Of a stretch of DNA of 64,000 nucleotides, positions 1-9,602 are shown piece after piece. Where the stretch lies: positions 3,101,001 through 3,165,000 of the forward strand of contig NZ_JPOI01000001.1 of assembly GCF_000733845.1 (NCBI RefSeq), given 5' to 3'. Within the stretch, counting starts at the first letter, position 1; every line of letters starts with the position of its first letter. The translations under genes were made by a program, and so were the position numbers. The notes under the pieces are model-generated. The model saw only the letters and a list, made by a program, of their open reading frames with translations. It was not told the DNA's origin and ran no database searches. This DNA comes from Geobacillus vulcani PSS1 (lineage in GTDB: Bacteria > Bacillota > Bacilli > Bacillales > Anoxybacillaceae).

Positions 1-247
1 CGGCGAACAGCCTTCCAAGCAGCGAGGTGCCAAAGCCAAGCGAGATAAAAATGAGCGAGAAGCCAAGCAAAAAGCAAAACGTATGCCATAAGCTGCGGCG
101 ATTGAACATCGCGTTTTCCTCTTTCAGCTCGCTGACCGACACGCCGGTGATATACGATAAAAACGCCGGATAAAGCGGCAGGCAGCACGGGGAAATAAAC
201 GACAAAAACCCGGCGCCGAACGCTAAAAATAGATTGAGATCATTCAT
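1..247 (-). CDS. ccdA: Cytochrome c biogenesis protein CcdA (N-terminal part, runs off the window)
   Basis: This is a multi-pass membrane thiol-disulfide exchange protein that carries electrons from cytoplasmic thioredoxin to extracytoplasmic partners for cytochrome c maturation and spore-related redox steps. Only about the first 82 residues are present. They start [17 protein letters not shown] and include the conserved P-C-C-L-P motif at the end of the first membrane segment, followed by further hydrophobic segments. The ATG at 247 was chosen because the first helix begins directly after it. In B. subtilis ccdA follows yneF; here a Spo0E-like gene and an ABC exporter pair lie between them. 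The identification rests on the motif, the hydrophobic pattern and synteny. Confidence 0.85.
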   Translation of the reverse strand, partial: MNDLNLFLAFGAGFLSFISPCCLPLYPAFLSYITGVSVSELKEENAMFNRRSLWHTFCFLLGFSLIFISLGFGTSLLGRLFA

Positions 248-415
248 TGGTGAACCAGCCCCTGCTTTTTTACTTTTTATTTTAGCAGAATTCCTTCTTC
301 CCGTAACGTGTTTCTCATTGTTCCTGGTCAATTTTTCTATTTTCCATTTTTGCGTTCACTGATAAAATAGTATAAAGCACCATACACAATACTTCAAGCA
401 AAGGACGGTCGATTC

Positions 416-595
416 GTGCCGAAATGCAATTTGTTGACCTTGATTGAACAAAAGCGGATGGAGCTTGTCGACACGGTGGCCAAAACGGGGTTAAACTCGG
501 CGGCGGCCATGAAAATCAGCAAAGAGCTTGACACGTTGCTCAATGCCTATCAACGAGAACAAACCAAGCAGCGAAAGCAAAGCGCCTCCCGCTAG
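416..595 (+). CDS. Spo0E-family aspartyl-phosphate phosphatase, 59 aa
   Basis: This small soluble protein resembles Spo0E, YisI and YnzD, which dephosphorylate Spo0A~P and so delay sporulation. The sequence MPKCNLLTLIEQKRMEL then SKELDTLLNAY gives the two-helix hairpin and the S-x-E-L-D signature of the family. The length of 59 residues is normal for the short members. The start is GTG at 416, preceded by an AAGGA site at 401-405 with suitable spacing; the frame is too short to stand out otherwise. It is one of very few plus-strand genes in this part and ends inside its own terminator hairpin. The specific Spo0A~P substrate is inferred from the family, since some paralogues act on other regulators. 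Confidence 0.8.
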   Translation: MPKCNLLTLIEQKRMELVDTVAKTGLNSAAAMKISKELDTLLNAYQREQTKQRKQSASR

Positions 596-620
596 GCGGG
601 ACATGGCGCTTTCTTCTTTA
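581..620 (+). terminator. Rho-independent terminator after the Spo0E-like gene
   Basis: A two-part stem, AGCGCC plus CCCGC pairing with GCGGG plus GGCGCT, is followed by TTTCTTCTTT. The stop codon at 593-595 sits in the loop. The converging bmrD-like gene ends at 654. Confidence 0.75.
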
Positions 621-653
621 TTGTTCCAAGCAGGGGCGGCAAAACGCCGCCAT

Positions 654-2432
654 TTACGCATGGACGTCGACGAGGCCGTTTTGCAGCAAATACATTTGAT
701 AATAAATCCCCCTTTGCGCCAAGAGTTGCTGGTGCGTGCCGCGCTCGACGATTTCGCCACGCTTTAGGACGAAGATTTGATCCGCATCTTGAATGGTGGA
801 CAAACGGTGGGCGATCACCAGCGTCGTCCGCCCTTTTCGCATTCGCGCGAGCGCTTCTTGAATCGCTTCCTCTGTTTCCGTGTCAATATGGGCGGTCGCT
901 TCATCGAGCACCAAAATTTTCGGATCAGCGGCGATCGTGCGAGCAAAGGAAAGAAGCTGGCGCTGACCGCTCGATAACGTCGCCCCGCGCTCAGCGAGCA
1001 CATGGTCGTAGCCCCCTGGCAGCTGCTCAATGAACGGCTCGGCCTGCACCAATCGAGCGGCCGCCCTCACCCGCTCCTCATCGATGGTTTCGTTATACAT
1101 GCGAATATTGTCGCGCACCGTTCCGTAAAACAAAAACGGATCTTGCAAGACAAGGCCTAGCCGACGGCGGAGCTCAGCGCGCGAATAATCGCGGATCGAC
1201 CGGCCGTCAAGCAAAATATCGCCGCGGTCAAACTCGTAAAAGCGCATGAGCAGGTTGATGATCGAGCTTTTGCCGCTGCCCGTATGGCCGACAAACGCGA
1301 CCGTCTGTCCGGGGTGAATCACAAATGACACGCGCTTTACGACATCTCGTTTGCCATCGTAGGAAAAACTGACATCGCGAAACTCAATTTCACCGCGCTC
1401 GATCGTATACGGAGCTTGTTCCGGATGAAACGGCGCCTCCTCTTCACGGTCAAGAAGGGCAAAGACGCGCGAGGCGGAAACGATCGCCTGTTGATACAGC
1501 GACAGGCGCATCATCATTTGCGTCACCGGCTCAAAAAAGCGCTCCAAATAGTTGACAAAAGCGTAGAGCACGCCGATCTCAACCGGGCTTTCGAGCGCCG
1601 AAATGCCAAAAAAGCCAAGCACAACCATAATCGAAGCCATATAGATCACATCGATCGCCGGCCGAAGCAGCAGCCCGTCAAGGCGGATGTTTCGCATCCC
1701 CGCCCGGTAGTGCGCCTCATTCACAGCCGCGAACTCCCGGTAGAGGCGCTGCTGTTGACGAAACGCTTGAATGATGGCCATCCCTTGCAGCGACTCATTC
1801 AATTTGGCATTCAGTTCGCTCAGCCGCTCGCGCATGTCTTGATAAAATACCGAGCTGTAACGGCGATACGTGCGCATAATGAGCGCGATGGCCGGCAGAA
1901 TGAACAGGCAAAACAACGCGAGTCGGACGTTGAGCACAAACATGGCGATAAACACGCCAATGACAAACAGACCGTTTTGCACAAACACCGCTAAAACGCT
2001 AATAAACATGTCTTTGATGGCTTCCGTGTCATTCGTCACCCGCGAGACGATGCTGCCGCCTGGCGTTCGGTCGAAATAGCTCATCCCAAGGCGATGCACC
2101 TTGGAAAACACGTCCATCCGCAACGCTTGAATAATATATAAAGCGAGCCGCTGAAATTCAACAAGCTGAAAGTACGTGATGGCTGTTTTCGCGGCGAGCA
2201 CGCCGAGATAAGCGGCAGCCAACGCCGCCACCGGCTCAAAAGCCAGGCGGCCCGGCATGAGATAATCATCGATGAACACCTTCACCAAGTACGGTCCGGC
2301 AAGCTCGCCGGCCGTGGACAAAAGAAGAAGGAAAAACGCAAGGGCGGCTTCCTTTTTGTATCTCCCCATGTAAGAAAGCAACCGCCAAAGGACTCGCCGC
2401 TGTTCTTTGGCCGTCAACGTCTGCCCGTTCAT
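654..2432 (-). CDS. ABC exporter half-transporter, BmrD/YheH-like (consensus-Walker-B subunit)
   Basis: This is the second subunit of a heterodimeric type IV ABC multidrug exporter. It has an N-terminal six-helix membrane domain (about residues 15-310) and a C-terminal ATPase domain. Visible motifs are Walker A GHTGSGKSS, the signature written LSSGQRQ instead of LSGGQ, and Walker B ILVLDEATAHID with the catalytic glutamate. B. subtilis BmrD has the same degenerate signature, as I recall it. The protein has 592 aa, against about 673 in B. subtilis; the roughly 80-residue extracytoplasmic insert between the first two helices is absent here. Its start ATG overlaps the upstream stop codon by four bases, so the two subunits are translationally coupled. 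The substrate is unknown; drugs or peptides are the family norm. Confidence 0.82.
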   Translation of the reverse strand: MNGQTLTAKEQRRVLWRLLSYMGRYKKEAALAFFLLLLSTAGELAGPYLVKVFIDDYLMPGRLAFEPVAALAAAYLGVLAAKTAITYFQLVEFQRLALYIIQALRMDVFSKVHRLGMSYFDRTPGGSIVSRVTNDTEAIKDMFISVLAVFVQNGLFVIGVFIAMFVLNVRLALFCLFILPAIALIMRTYRRYSSVFYQDMRERLSELNAKLNESLQGMAIIQAFRQQQRLYREFAAVNEAHYRAGMRNIRLDGLLLRPAIDVIYMASIMVVLGFFGISALESPVEIGVLYAFVNYLERFFEPVTQMMMRLSLYQQAIVSASRVFALLDREEEAPFHPEQAPYTIERGEIEFRDVSFSYDGKRDVVKRVSFVIHPGQTVAFVGHTGSGKSSIINLLMRFYEFDRGDILLDGRSIRDYSRAELRRRLGLVLQDPFLFYGTVRDNIRMYNETIDEERVRAAARLVQAEPFIEQLPGGYDHVLAERGATLSSGQRQLLSFARTIAADPKILVLDEATAHIDTETEEAIQEALARMRKGRTTLVIAHRLSTIQDADQIFVLKRGEIVERGTHQQLLAQRGIYYQMYLLQNGLVDVHA

Positions 2433-4192
2433 GCCATCCCTCCGATCTGTGATCCTTCCACGAACGCTTCGAGTTGTTGACGCTGATGCATGTCGCGATA
2501 CCAGCCGTCTTCAGCCATGAGCTTCTCGTGGGTTCCGGCCTGCACGATTCGTCCGCCATCGAGCACCACGATCCAATCGGCATGCTCGACCGCGCTTAAA
2601 CGATGAGCGGCGATGATCGTCGTTTTGCCGCGCCGCTCTTGTTTTAAGGCGGCTAAAATACGCGCTTCCGTTTTCGCGTCAACCGCCGACAACGCATCAT
2701 CCAAAATGAGCACTTCCGGATCCGCCAAAAGCGCCCGCGCGATCGACAGCCGCTGTTTTTGCCCGCCCGACAAAGAAACGCCGCGCTCGCCGACAACGGT
2801 CGCATAGCCGTCTGGAAATTGAAGAATGTCCTCATGAATGTGGGCGAGCTGCGCCGCGCGCACGATTTTCTTCTCCTCGACCTCCGGTTGGGCGAAGGCG
2901 ATATTGTCGCGCACGGAAGCCGAAAACAAAAAATGGTCTTGCGGCACATAACCGATCGCCGAGCGGAGCGCAGACAGCGTGTAACTGCGAATGTCGCGGC
3001 CGCCGAAGCGAATTTCTCCGTCATAGCCGTCAAACTCGCGCAGCAACAGACGAAGCAGCGTCGTTTTCCCTGCCCCGGTTTTGCCGACAACGCCAAGCGT
3101 CGCCCCGCTCTTGAGCCGAAAACGAATGTCCGAAAGCGCCGTCCTCATCTCCCCGGGATAGGCGAACCGCTTGATGTCGTACTCGATGTCGCCTCGCGGG
3201 GGAACGTCAATGGCATCGGGAGCTTCCTGAATTTCATCCTGCTCGGCCAACAGCGCCCGCACCCGATCATACGAGGCGCGCCCGCGCTCAACGATGTTAA
3301 ACAGCCAGCCGAACGCCAACATCGGCCAAATGAGCAAGCCGAGATAGGTGGTAAACGAGACGAGTTCCCCAATCGTCAGCTCGCCGGTCAACACCATTTC
3401 GCTTCCAAACGCGACCGCGAGGAAAAACGACAGCCCGACAAGGAAGCCGATCGTCGGGTCAAAGAGCGCGTCAATTTTGGCGACAGCGATATTTTTAGCC
3501 ACCACATCTTCCGATTGACGGCGAAACGCCTCCACATCTTGTTTTTCATAACCAAACGCTTTGATCACCCGAACGCCGCTGATGCTTTCCTGCACTTTAT
3601 CGTTGAGTGACGAGAACGCCTCTTGCGCCGTGACAAACCGCCGATGAAGGATCGTTCCGTAGCGGCTCGTCGCCACCGCCATCACCGGCAGCGGCAATAG
3701 ACTGATGAAGGTCAGCTTCCAGCTGATCGAAACCGCCATGGTCGCCAGCACAAATCCGCCGAGCGTCAGCGAATCAACAAGCGTCAAAATGCCGCTGCCA
3801 GCCGTTTGCTGGATCGCTTGCAAGTCATTGGTCGCGTGAGCCATCAGATCGCCGATCCGCTTCCGCTGATAAAACGACGGCGACATCTTCGTAAAATGTT
3901 CATACAGCTCATTGCGCAGCTGGCGGGCGAGCTTGACGGCCGCTCCGAAAATGCAAATGCGCCAAGCATACCGGAGGCCGTAAAGCGCCGCCGCAACAGC
4001 GGCGAGGACAGCGATCCAGCGGATGAGCACTTCTTTTGTCATCGTGCCGTTTTTCATATGATCGACCAACAAGCCGATCACTTTCGGCGGGACCGTCTCC
4101 AAAAACGCGACGATGACAAGCACGAAAATGCCGGTCATATACGCCTTCTTTTCTTGACGGAAAAACCAAAACAAATCGCGAAACACACGCAT
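2429..4192 (-). CDS. ABC exporter half-transporter, BmrC/YheI-like (degenerate-site subunit)
   Basis: This is the first gene of the exporter pair. The 587 aa comprise a six-helix membrane domain and an ATPase domain with Walker A GKTGAGKTT, a canonical LSGGQKQR signature, and Walker B LILDDALSAVD in which the catalytic glutamate is replaced by aspartate. This mirrors BmrC, so the dimer should have one hydrolytic and one degenerate nucleotide site. The start is the ATG at 4192 (MRVFRDLF), placed just after a purine-rich AAAGGGGGGG site; the frame stays open upstream but lacks a better start and is not family-like there. No BmrB-type leader peptide or attenuator was recognised in the 90 bases upstream. 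The next gene overlaps by four bases. Confidence 0.83.
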   Translation of the reverse strand: MRVFRDLFWFFRQEKKAYMTGIFVLVIVAFLETVPPKVIGLLVDHMKNGTMTKEVLIRWIAVLAAVAAALYGLRYAWRICIFGAAVKLARQLRNELYEHFTKMSPSFYQRKRIGDLMAHATNDLQAIQQTAGSGILTLVDSLTLGGFVLATMAVSISWKLTFISLLPLPVMAVATSRYGTILHRRFVTAQEAFSSLNDKVQESISGVRVIKAFGYEKQDVEAFRRQSEDVVAKNIAVAKIDALFDPTIGFLVGLSFFLAVAFGSEMVLTGELTIGELVSFTTYLGLLIWPMLAFGWLFNIVERGRASYDRVRALLAEQDEIQEAPDAIDVPPRGDIEYDIKRFAYPGEMRTALSDIRFRLKSGATLGVVGKTGAGKTTLLRLLLREFDGYDGEIRFGGRDIRSYTLSALRSAIGYVPQDHFLFSASVRDNIAFAQPEVEEKKIVRAAQLAHIHEDILQFPDGYATVVGERGVSLSGGQKQRLSIARALLADPEVLILDDALSAVDAKTEARILAALKQERRGKTTIIAAHRLSAVEHADWIVVLDGGRIVQAGTHEKLMAEDGWYRDMHQRQQLEAFVEGSQIGGMA

Positions 4193-4280
4193 GCCATCCC
4201 GCCCCCCCTTTGTTTCACTAGCAAACAATCGCCATATTATTGTAACAAAACTAGAAAAATTTTGAAAGAACATTTTTACA

Positions 4281-4310
4281 AAATAAAAAGACACTCTCGA
4301 TCGAGTGTCC
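4281..4310 (-). terminator. Rho-independent terminator after yneF
   Basis: On the minus strand GACACTC pairs with GAGTGTC around a six-base loop and is followed by TTTTTATTTT. It lies directly after the yneF stop codon and separates yneF from the exporter pair. Confidence 0.85.
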
Positions 4311-4317
4311 GTTTCGC

Positions 4318-4530
4318 TTATTTCAGTTGATTGTTCATCATTTTCATCATTTGATTGATTTTCTTCTGCGAAGGCGTCATGCCCATTTGCATCATCATCA
4401 TGCGAATCATTTGTTCATTGATTGGCGGGTTTTTCTTCAAATAATTGATCATCGTTCTGCGGGCGATGAAAAACCCGATCGCCACCCCGGCGATGAGCGC
4501 CAGCACGCCAACGAGAATCGTATCCCACAT
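4318..4530 (-). CDS. yneF: YneF family small membrane protein
   Basis: This 70-residue protein has one N-terminal membrane segment (about residues 4-24, [17 protein letters not shown]) and a basic, methionine-rich cytoplasmic tail with [17 protein letters not shown]. This pattern is diagnostic of the UPF0154 (YneF) family, whose function is not established. It lies directly downstream of sirA on the same strand, as in B. subtilis. Start is ATG; a GGAGGAAAAT site precedes it. Confidence 0.9.
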   Translation of the reverse strand: MWDTILVGVLALIAGVAIGFFIARRTMINYLKKNPPINEQMIRMMMMQMGMTPSQKKINQMMKMMNNQLK

Positions 4531-4619
4531 AGCAGCGATTTTCCTCCTTCTTGTTGTCTCCCTAACAGTGTACTAAACGATGCGCCATTAGACAATATTT
4601 CGCGACAAAAATCTTTTCA

Positions 4620-5057
4620 TTACGCAAATTTTCTCCCTTGCGCAGGCGCGGACAGCCAACAGTAATCGACAAAATCAGCGTCGACTGCCAAAAACGTCGG
4701 CGACAACTGCGCCAGCGCCCGTCCGATGTCCGCGGCAAGCGGCGCGCTGTCGGCGACAAGAAGCAAGCGGCGCTTTTGCACGACAAGCAACGCTTCCTCG
4801 CCGGCGTCGTTTTGCAAAACAAACATATTGCGCTCCAAATTTTTGCCGACGCGGCCGACAAAATATTGCTTTAAGCCGAGTTCCAGACGCGAAAATGACA
4901 GCCGTTCGGTGATAAATTCAACTTGCTTGCGGCAAATTGCCTTCAGCGGTGCTTTCGCGTATTGATGCTCACGAAGCAGTTCGACAATTTTTTCTGGCCG
5001 ATGGCGGTAATGCAGCGCCACATCGTCATTCAACAAATAAATCCAATAGCGGACCAT
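4620..5057 (-). CDS. sirA: Sporulation inhibitor of replication SirA
   Basis: SirA binds domain I of DnaA and blocks replication initiation in cells committed to sporulation. The conserved C-terminal block SPTFLAVDADF then YCWLS matches the remembered B. subtilis SirA ending (SPCFLAMDF, YGWLN), while most of the rest is divergent. I use the ATG at 5057 (MVRYWIYLLN), which aligns with the B. subtilis N-terminus and has a GGGGGATGGGG purine stretch just upstream; an ATG eight codons earlier is in frame but lacks such a site. This gives 145 residues against 148. The gene sits between tkt and yneF, the B. subtilis order, which strengthens the call. Confidence 0.82.
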   Translation of the reverse strand: MVRYWIYLLNDDVALHYRHRPEKIVELLREHQYAKAPLKAICRKQVEFITERLSFSRLELGLKQYFVGRVGKNLERNMFVLQNDAGEEALLVVQKRRLLLVADSAPLAADIGRALAQLSPTFLAVDADFVDYCWLSAPAQGRKFA

Positions 5058-5269
5058 GCCCCATCCCCCATTTCTGTTCATCTATTTTCTATTATAGAAA
5101 AGGAAAGGGAAAAAATATGTCTATTAACGGCAAGTTTTTTCACTAACTTTGTCGATTTTTGTTTGCGGTGGACATGCCGCCGTAAACAGGCAACGCGTCA
5201 TCAACAAGCCTTTCCCTTCGATCCAACCCCGAAACTACTTGAACAAGGCGCAGCGCGGCCATGCTGCAC

Positions 5270-5307
5270 AAAAACAAGCTGCCCCTGCAACAACGCAAGG
5301 GCAGCTT
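5270..5307 (-). terminator. Rho-independent terminator after tkt
   Basis: On the minus strand AAGCTGCCC pairs with GGGCAGCTT across a loop that itself partly pairs, followed by TGTTTTTG. It begins a few bases after the tkt stop codon. Nothing else was recognised in the 250 bases between tkt and sirA. Confidence 0.85.
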
Positions 5308-5313
5308 TCCCGA

Positions 5314-7320
5314 TTACTTGCCGAGCAACGCTTTCGTGCGGCGGACGACGTTGTCAACGGTGAAGCCATACTCGGCCATGATTTTCTCTCCCGGTGCCGA
5401 AGCGCCAAACCGATCGATGGCCAAAATGTCGCCCTCGGCGCCGACGTAGCGCTCCCAACCGAGCGACGCCCCCATTTCGATAGCGAGCCGTTTCGTCACC
5501 GTCGGCGGAAGCACTTCATCGCGGTACGATTTTGGCTGCGCTTCGAAGCGGTCCCACGATGGCATGCTGATGACAGAGACATGGATGCCCTCAGCGGCGA
5601 GAGCTTCTTGCGCTTTGACGGCTAAACCAACTTCCGAGCCGGTCGCCAACAACAGCGCCTCCGGAGCGCCGTTTTTCGCCGGTGAAACGACGTACGCGCC
5701 TTTTTTCACGCCTTCATACGCCAACTCGGCTGTTGTCGCCAATGTCGGCACATCTTGACGCGTCAAGACAAGGGCGGTCGGCTTGTCCGTCGATTCGAGC
5801 GCCAGTCGCCATGCTGCCGCGGTTTCATTCGCATCGGCCGGTCGGATGACCGACAAGTTCGGCATGGCTCGAAGCGAAGCAAGATGTTCGACCGGCTCGT
5901 GCGTCGGTCCGTCTTCGCCGACGGCGATGCTGTCGTGCGTCAACACATACGTGACCGGCAGCCCCATGAGCGCCGCGAGTCGAATGGCCGGGCGCAAATA
6001 GTCGGAAAACACGAAGAACGTGCCCCCGAACACCTTCAATCCACCATGGAGCGCCATGCCGTTCAGCGCCGCCCCCATGGCAAACTCGCGCACGCCAAAC
6101 CAAATGTTGCGACCTTCATAGCTGTCCGGCAGGAAGTTGCCGCCGCCTTTGATGAGCGTTTTGTTCGAGCTTGCCAAGTCCGCCGAACCGCCGAACAGTT
6201 GCGGCACCGCTTTGGCGATGGCGTTGATGACTTCGCCCGAAGACGAGCGAGTGGCTAGGCTTTTGCCCGCTTCGTATACCGGCAATGAAGCTTCCCATCC
6301 GTCCGGAAGTCTGCCTTCGATCGCTCGCTTCAATTGGGCGGCCAGTTCCGGATAGGCCTGTTCATAGGCGGCGAACTGTTCGTTCCATTCCGCTTCTTTT
6401 TTTGCCCCCGGCTCTTGCACTGTTTCCCGGAAATGGACATATACTTCTTCCGGTACATAAAAATCTTCGGCGAACGTCCAGCGGTACGCTTCCTTCGTCA
6501 ACTTCGCCTCTTCCGCGCCGAGCGGAGCGCCATGAACGCCGGACGTGCCCGCTTTATTTGGCGCACCGTAGCCGATCGTCGTTTTCACTTCAATGAGCGT
6601 CGGCCGGCTGAGATCAGCCCGTGCTTCTTCCAACGCTTTTGCAATTTCTTCAATGTTATTGCCGTCCTCAACGCGCAAATATTGCCATCCGTACGCTTCA
6701 AAACGCTGGGCGACGTTTTCCGAGAACGACAGATTGAGCTCCCCGTCTAGCGAGATGTCGTTCGAGTCATACAGGACAATCAGACGGCCCAACTTTAAAT
6801 GGCCGGCGAGTGACGCAGCTTCGCTTGCCACGCCTTCCATCAAATCGCCGTCGCCGCAAATGGCGTACGTATAATGATTGATGATCTCAAAGCCGTCTCG
6901 GTTGTATGTAGCCGCCAAATGTCGTTCCGCCATGGCCATGCCGACCGCCATCGCAATCCCTTGGCCAAGCGGGCCGGTCGTCGCTTCCACCCCCGGCGTA
7001 TGACCGTATTCCGGATGGCCTGGCGTTTTGCTTCCCCACTGGCGGAACTGCTTGAGGTCGTCCATGGATACGTCGTACCCGCTTAAATGGAGCAAGCTGT
7101 AAAGCAGCATCGATCCATGGCCCGCGGATAAGATGAACCGATCGCGGTTGAACCAACTTGGATTTGCTGGATTGTGGTTCATAAATTTCGTCCAAAGCGT
7201 ATACGCCATCGGCGCCGCACCCATCGGCATGCCTGGGTGCCCGGATTTCGCTTTTTCGATCGCGTCAATCGACAGCGTTCGAATCGTCGTAATCGCCAAC
7301 TCCTCGATTGAATGCGCCAT
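5314..7320 (-). CDS. tkt: Transketolase
   Basis: Transketolase moves two-carbon ketol units between sugar phosphates in the non-oxidative pentose phosphate pathway, using thiamine diphosphate and Mg2+. The 668 aa match the family length. Visible are the N-terminal [15 protein letters not shown] block, the thiamine diphosphate/metal motif GDGDLMEG at residues 156-163, the pyrimidine-domain region with GVREFAMG, and the C-terminal domain. The start at 7320 ([10 protein letters not shown]) has an AAGGGAGG site; the open frame upstream is not family-like. Terminators or promoters lie on both sides, so it is probably transcribed alone or with partial read-through into sirA-yneF. Confidence 0.97.
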   Translation of the reverse strand: MAHSIEELAITTIRTLSIDAIEKAKSGHPGMPMGAAPMAYTLWTKFMNHNPANPSWFNRDRFILSAGHGSMLLYSLLHLSGYDVSMDDLKQFRQWGSKTPGHPEYGHTPGVEATTGPLGQGIAMAVGMAMAERHLAATYNRDGFEIINHYTYAICGDGDLMEGVASEAASLAGHLKLGRLIVLYDSNDISLDGELNLSFSENVAQRFEAYGWQYLRVEDGNNIEEIAKALEEARADLSRPTLIEVKTTIGYGAPNKAGTSGVHGAPLGAEEAKLTKEAYRWTFAEDFYVPEEVYVHFRETVQEPGAKKEAEWNEQFAAYEQAYPELAAQLKRAIEGRLPDGWEASLPVYEAGKSLATRSSSGEVINAIAKAVPQLFGGSADLASSNKTLIKGGGNFLPDSYEGRNIWFGVREFAMGAALNGMALHGGLKVFGGTFFVFSDYLRPAIRLAALMGLPVTYVLTHDSIAVGEDGPTHEPVEHLASLRAMPNLSVIRPADANETAAAWRLALESTDKPTALVLTRQDVPTLATTAELAYEGVKKGAYVVSPAKNGAPEALLLATGSEVGLAVKAQEALAAEGIHVSVISMPSWDRFEAQPKSYRDEVLPPTVTKRLAIEMGASLGWERYVGAEGDILAIDRFGASAPGEKIMAEYGFTVDNVVRRTKALLGK

Positions 7321-7357
7321 CGTCTTCCTCCCTTTCATCAACATGGTGTCATTTACT

Positions 7358-7387
7358 ATCATATAGAAAATTGACTTGCTTGTACAA
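7358..7387 (-). promoter_or_regulatory. Candidate SigA promoter of tkt
   Basis: On the minus strand TTGTAC (7382-7387) and TATGAT (7358-7363) are 18 bases apart, ending 37 bases before the tkt start codon. Confidence 0.5.
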
Positions 7388-7426
7388 CGTTTCTTTTTCT
7401 TCCAACGCGAACGAGGCAATGATTCC

Positions 7427-7657
7427 TTAATGGAAACGCCGCTGCCGGCTTTCCTTCAATTTTTGGGGCGTTACGTCATTGCCGTTTGGGTCGATGACGG
7501 TCACCGCATGCAGCATATCGGTCATCGCTTTGCGGAACGCCTGAATATACTCGCGGCGCAATTTCGCCTGCTCAAGCGTCTCTTCGGCTGACAAGCCAGC
7601 CGTTTTTGCCTTTCTCGCCAGTTCGTTGATGCGGGCAAGTTTATGTTTCGCGATCAT
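7427..7657 (-). CDS. ynzC: YnzC family small protein (UPF0291/DUF896)
   Basis: This 76-residue, mostly helical soluble protein begins with [12 protein letters not shown] and ends with [15 protein letters not shown], both typical of the UPF0291 family, whose molecular role is undefined. The start is the ATG at 7657, which has an AGGAGA site; the frame is open about 14 codons further but without such a site. It is the last gene of the SOS-controlled yneA-yneB-ynzC unit, the same order as in B. subtilis. Confidence 0.88.
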   Translation of the reverse strand: MIAKHKLARINELARKAKTAGLSAEETLEQAKLRREYIQAFRKAMTDMLHAVTVIDPNGNDVTPQKLKESRQRRFH

Positions 7658-7784
7658 CAGGCATCTTCTCCTATCTGTCATATTCTCACTCGACTTCATC
7701 TTATCGGATGAAACGGGAGGATGGCAACGATGTCTCAGTTTTCTTCATCTGTTCGCCGCTTTTAAGATTAGGTGCGTCACACGA

Positions 7785-8456
<672 letters not shown>

Positions 8457-8762
8457 TCACCGGTTGACGGCCAATGAGCCGCCCTGCTTTGATTTTAACA
8501 CGGGGATCACGATTTGTTCACCTGCCGTGAGGCGCGAACTCGACAGGTGATTCATCTCCATCACCCAGCGGATAAACTCATTCGGCGACAGCCCGTGCTC
8601 CTCTTCATACTGCTTCGCCAACCCCCAAAGCGTATCGCCAGGAGCGACCGTGATCGTCACGTATTCTTTTTGATCGACCGGGCTGCTGGCGTAGACGAAC
8701 CCTGCCAATACGAGCGCAAACAAAAAAGAGAATAGAAAGTGGTGCAACAATGTTTTTCCCAT
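8457..8762 (-). CDS. yneA: SOS cell-division suppressor YneA (LysM protein)
   Basis: YneA delays septation during DNA damage. The 101-residue protein has an N-terminal membrane segment ([16 protein letters not shown], about residues 9-24), then an extracytoplasmic LysM domain beginning [19 protein letters not shown] and ending GEQIVIPV. I use the ATG at 8762 with an AAAGGTGG site; a GTG nine bases upstream would sit too close to that site. It is divergent from lexA with three LexA boxes between them, and yneB follows after 18 bases. Identification rests on the LysM architecture together with the SOS context. Confidence 0.88.
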   Translation of the reverse strand: MGKTLLHHFLFSFLFALVLAGFVYASSPVDQKEYVTITVAPGDTLWGLAKQYEEEHGLSPNEFIRWVMEMNHLSSSRLTAGEQIVIPVLKSKQGGSLAVNR

Positions 8763-8779
8763 TTCCCCCACCTTTTCCT

Positions 8780-8793
8780 AGAATGTTTGTTCG
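8780..8793. promoter_or_regulatory. LexA box 1 (yneA-proximal)
   Basis: AGAATGTTTGTTCG matches the Bacillus LexA consensus CGAACnnnnGTTYG at most positions; the GTTCG half is perfect. It lies 18 bases upstream of the yneA start, where a bound repressor would block transcription. Confidence 0.65.
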
Positions 8794-8812
8794 CTTTCCT
8801 TCATTATATCTA

Positions 8813-8826
8813 GGAACGTTTGTTTG
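8813..8826. promoter_or_regulatory. LexA box 2 (middle)
   Basis: GGAACGTTTGTTTG differs from CGAACnnnnGTTYG only in its first base. It is placed to overlap the yneA promoter region. Confidence 0.75.
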
Positions 8827-8841
8827 TGTCAATAAAAAACT

Positions 8842-8855
8842 CGAACTCATGTTTG
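8842..8855. promoter_or_regulatory. LexA box 3 (overlaps lexA -35)
   Basis: CGAACTCATGTTTG is a perfect match to CGAACnnnnGTTYG. Its right end overlaps the -35 hexamer of the lexA promoter, giving autoregulation. Confidence 0.88.
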
Positions 8856-8881
8856 TTTTTTCATCTTCCGCATGATATAAT
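8853..8881 (+). promoter_or_regulatory. SigA promoter of lexA
   Basis: TTGTTT (8853-8858), a 17-base spacer and a perfect TATAAT (8876-8881) precede lexA by 33 bases. LexA box 3 overlaps the -35 element. Confidence 0.75.
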
Positions 8882-8914
8882 GGAGGCAAATGATGTAGCA
8901 AGAGGTGTGAAACG

Positions 8915-9538
8915 ATGACGAAACTGTCAAAACGACAGCAGCAAATTTTAGAGTTTATTAAACAGGAAGTGAGAACGAAGGGGTATCCGCCGTCGGTGCG
9001 GGAAATTGGGGAAGCGGTCGGGCTTGCGTCAAGCTCAACCGTCCATGGGCATCTCGCGCGCCTAGAGAGCAAAGGATACATCCGCCGCGATCCGACAAAG
9101 CCGCGCGCCATTGAAATTTTGGACCCTGACATGGCCAAGGAAAAAGAAAAAGAGGAAACGATCTCTGTGCCGATCATCGGCAAAGTGACGGCCGGCCAAC
9201 CGATTACCGCAGTGGAAAATATCGAAGGCTACTTTCCGTTGCCAAAACGGCTCGCCTCAGGCGAAGAACAGCTGTTTATGCTTGAAGTGATGGGCGACAG
9301 CATGATCGAAGCCGGCATTCTCGACGGCGACTACGTCATCGTCCGCCAACAGTCATCGGCCAACAACGGCGACATCGTTGTCGCCATGACGGAAGACAAC
9401 GAAGCGACGGTGAAGCGGTTTTTCAAGGAAAAAGACCACATCCGCCTGCAGCCGGAAAACGCGCATCTTGAACCGATCCTCGTCCGCGACTGCACGATTC
9501 TCGGCAAAGTGATCGGCGTCTATCGCCTGATCGACTAA
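8915..9538 (+). CDS. lexA: SOS repressor LexA
   Basis: LexA represses DNA-damage genes and inactivates itself when RecA filaments trigger autocleavage. The 207 aa consist of an N-terminal winged helix (residues 1-65, [14 protein letters not shown]) and a C-terminal S24 peptidase-like domain. The cleavage site is Ala93-Gly94 in VTAGQP, the catalytic serine is Ser129 in GDSM, and the lysine is Lys167 in ATVKRF. Start ATG with AGAGGTG. It is divergent from yneA and converges on glnA, sharing a bidirectional terminator. Operators are visible here and at recA. Confidence 0.97.
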   Translation: MTKLSKRQQQILEFIKQEVRTKGYPPSVREIGEAVGLASSSTVHGHLARLESKGYIRRDPTKPRAIEILDPDMAKEKEKEETISVPIIGKVTAGQPITAVENIEGYFPLPKRLASGEEQLFMLEVMGDSMIEAGILDGDYVIVRQQSSANNGDIVVAMTEDNEATVKRFFKEKDHIRLQPENAHLEPILVRDCTILGKVIGVYRLID

Positions 9539-9565
9539 GAGTCCGGCCAGCGCTGCCGCCATAAC

Positions 9566-9598
9566 AAAAGCTGCCCGAAAAACAGGGCAGCTTTTTTA
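9566..9598. terminator. Bidirectional terminator between lexA and glnA
   Basis: AAGCTGCCC and GGGCAGCTT form a stem flanked by AAAA on the left and TTTTTT on the right, so it can end both converging genes. Confidence 0.88.
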
Positions 9599-9602
9599 TG
9601 CA

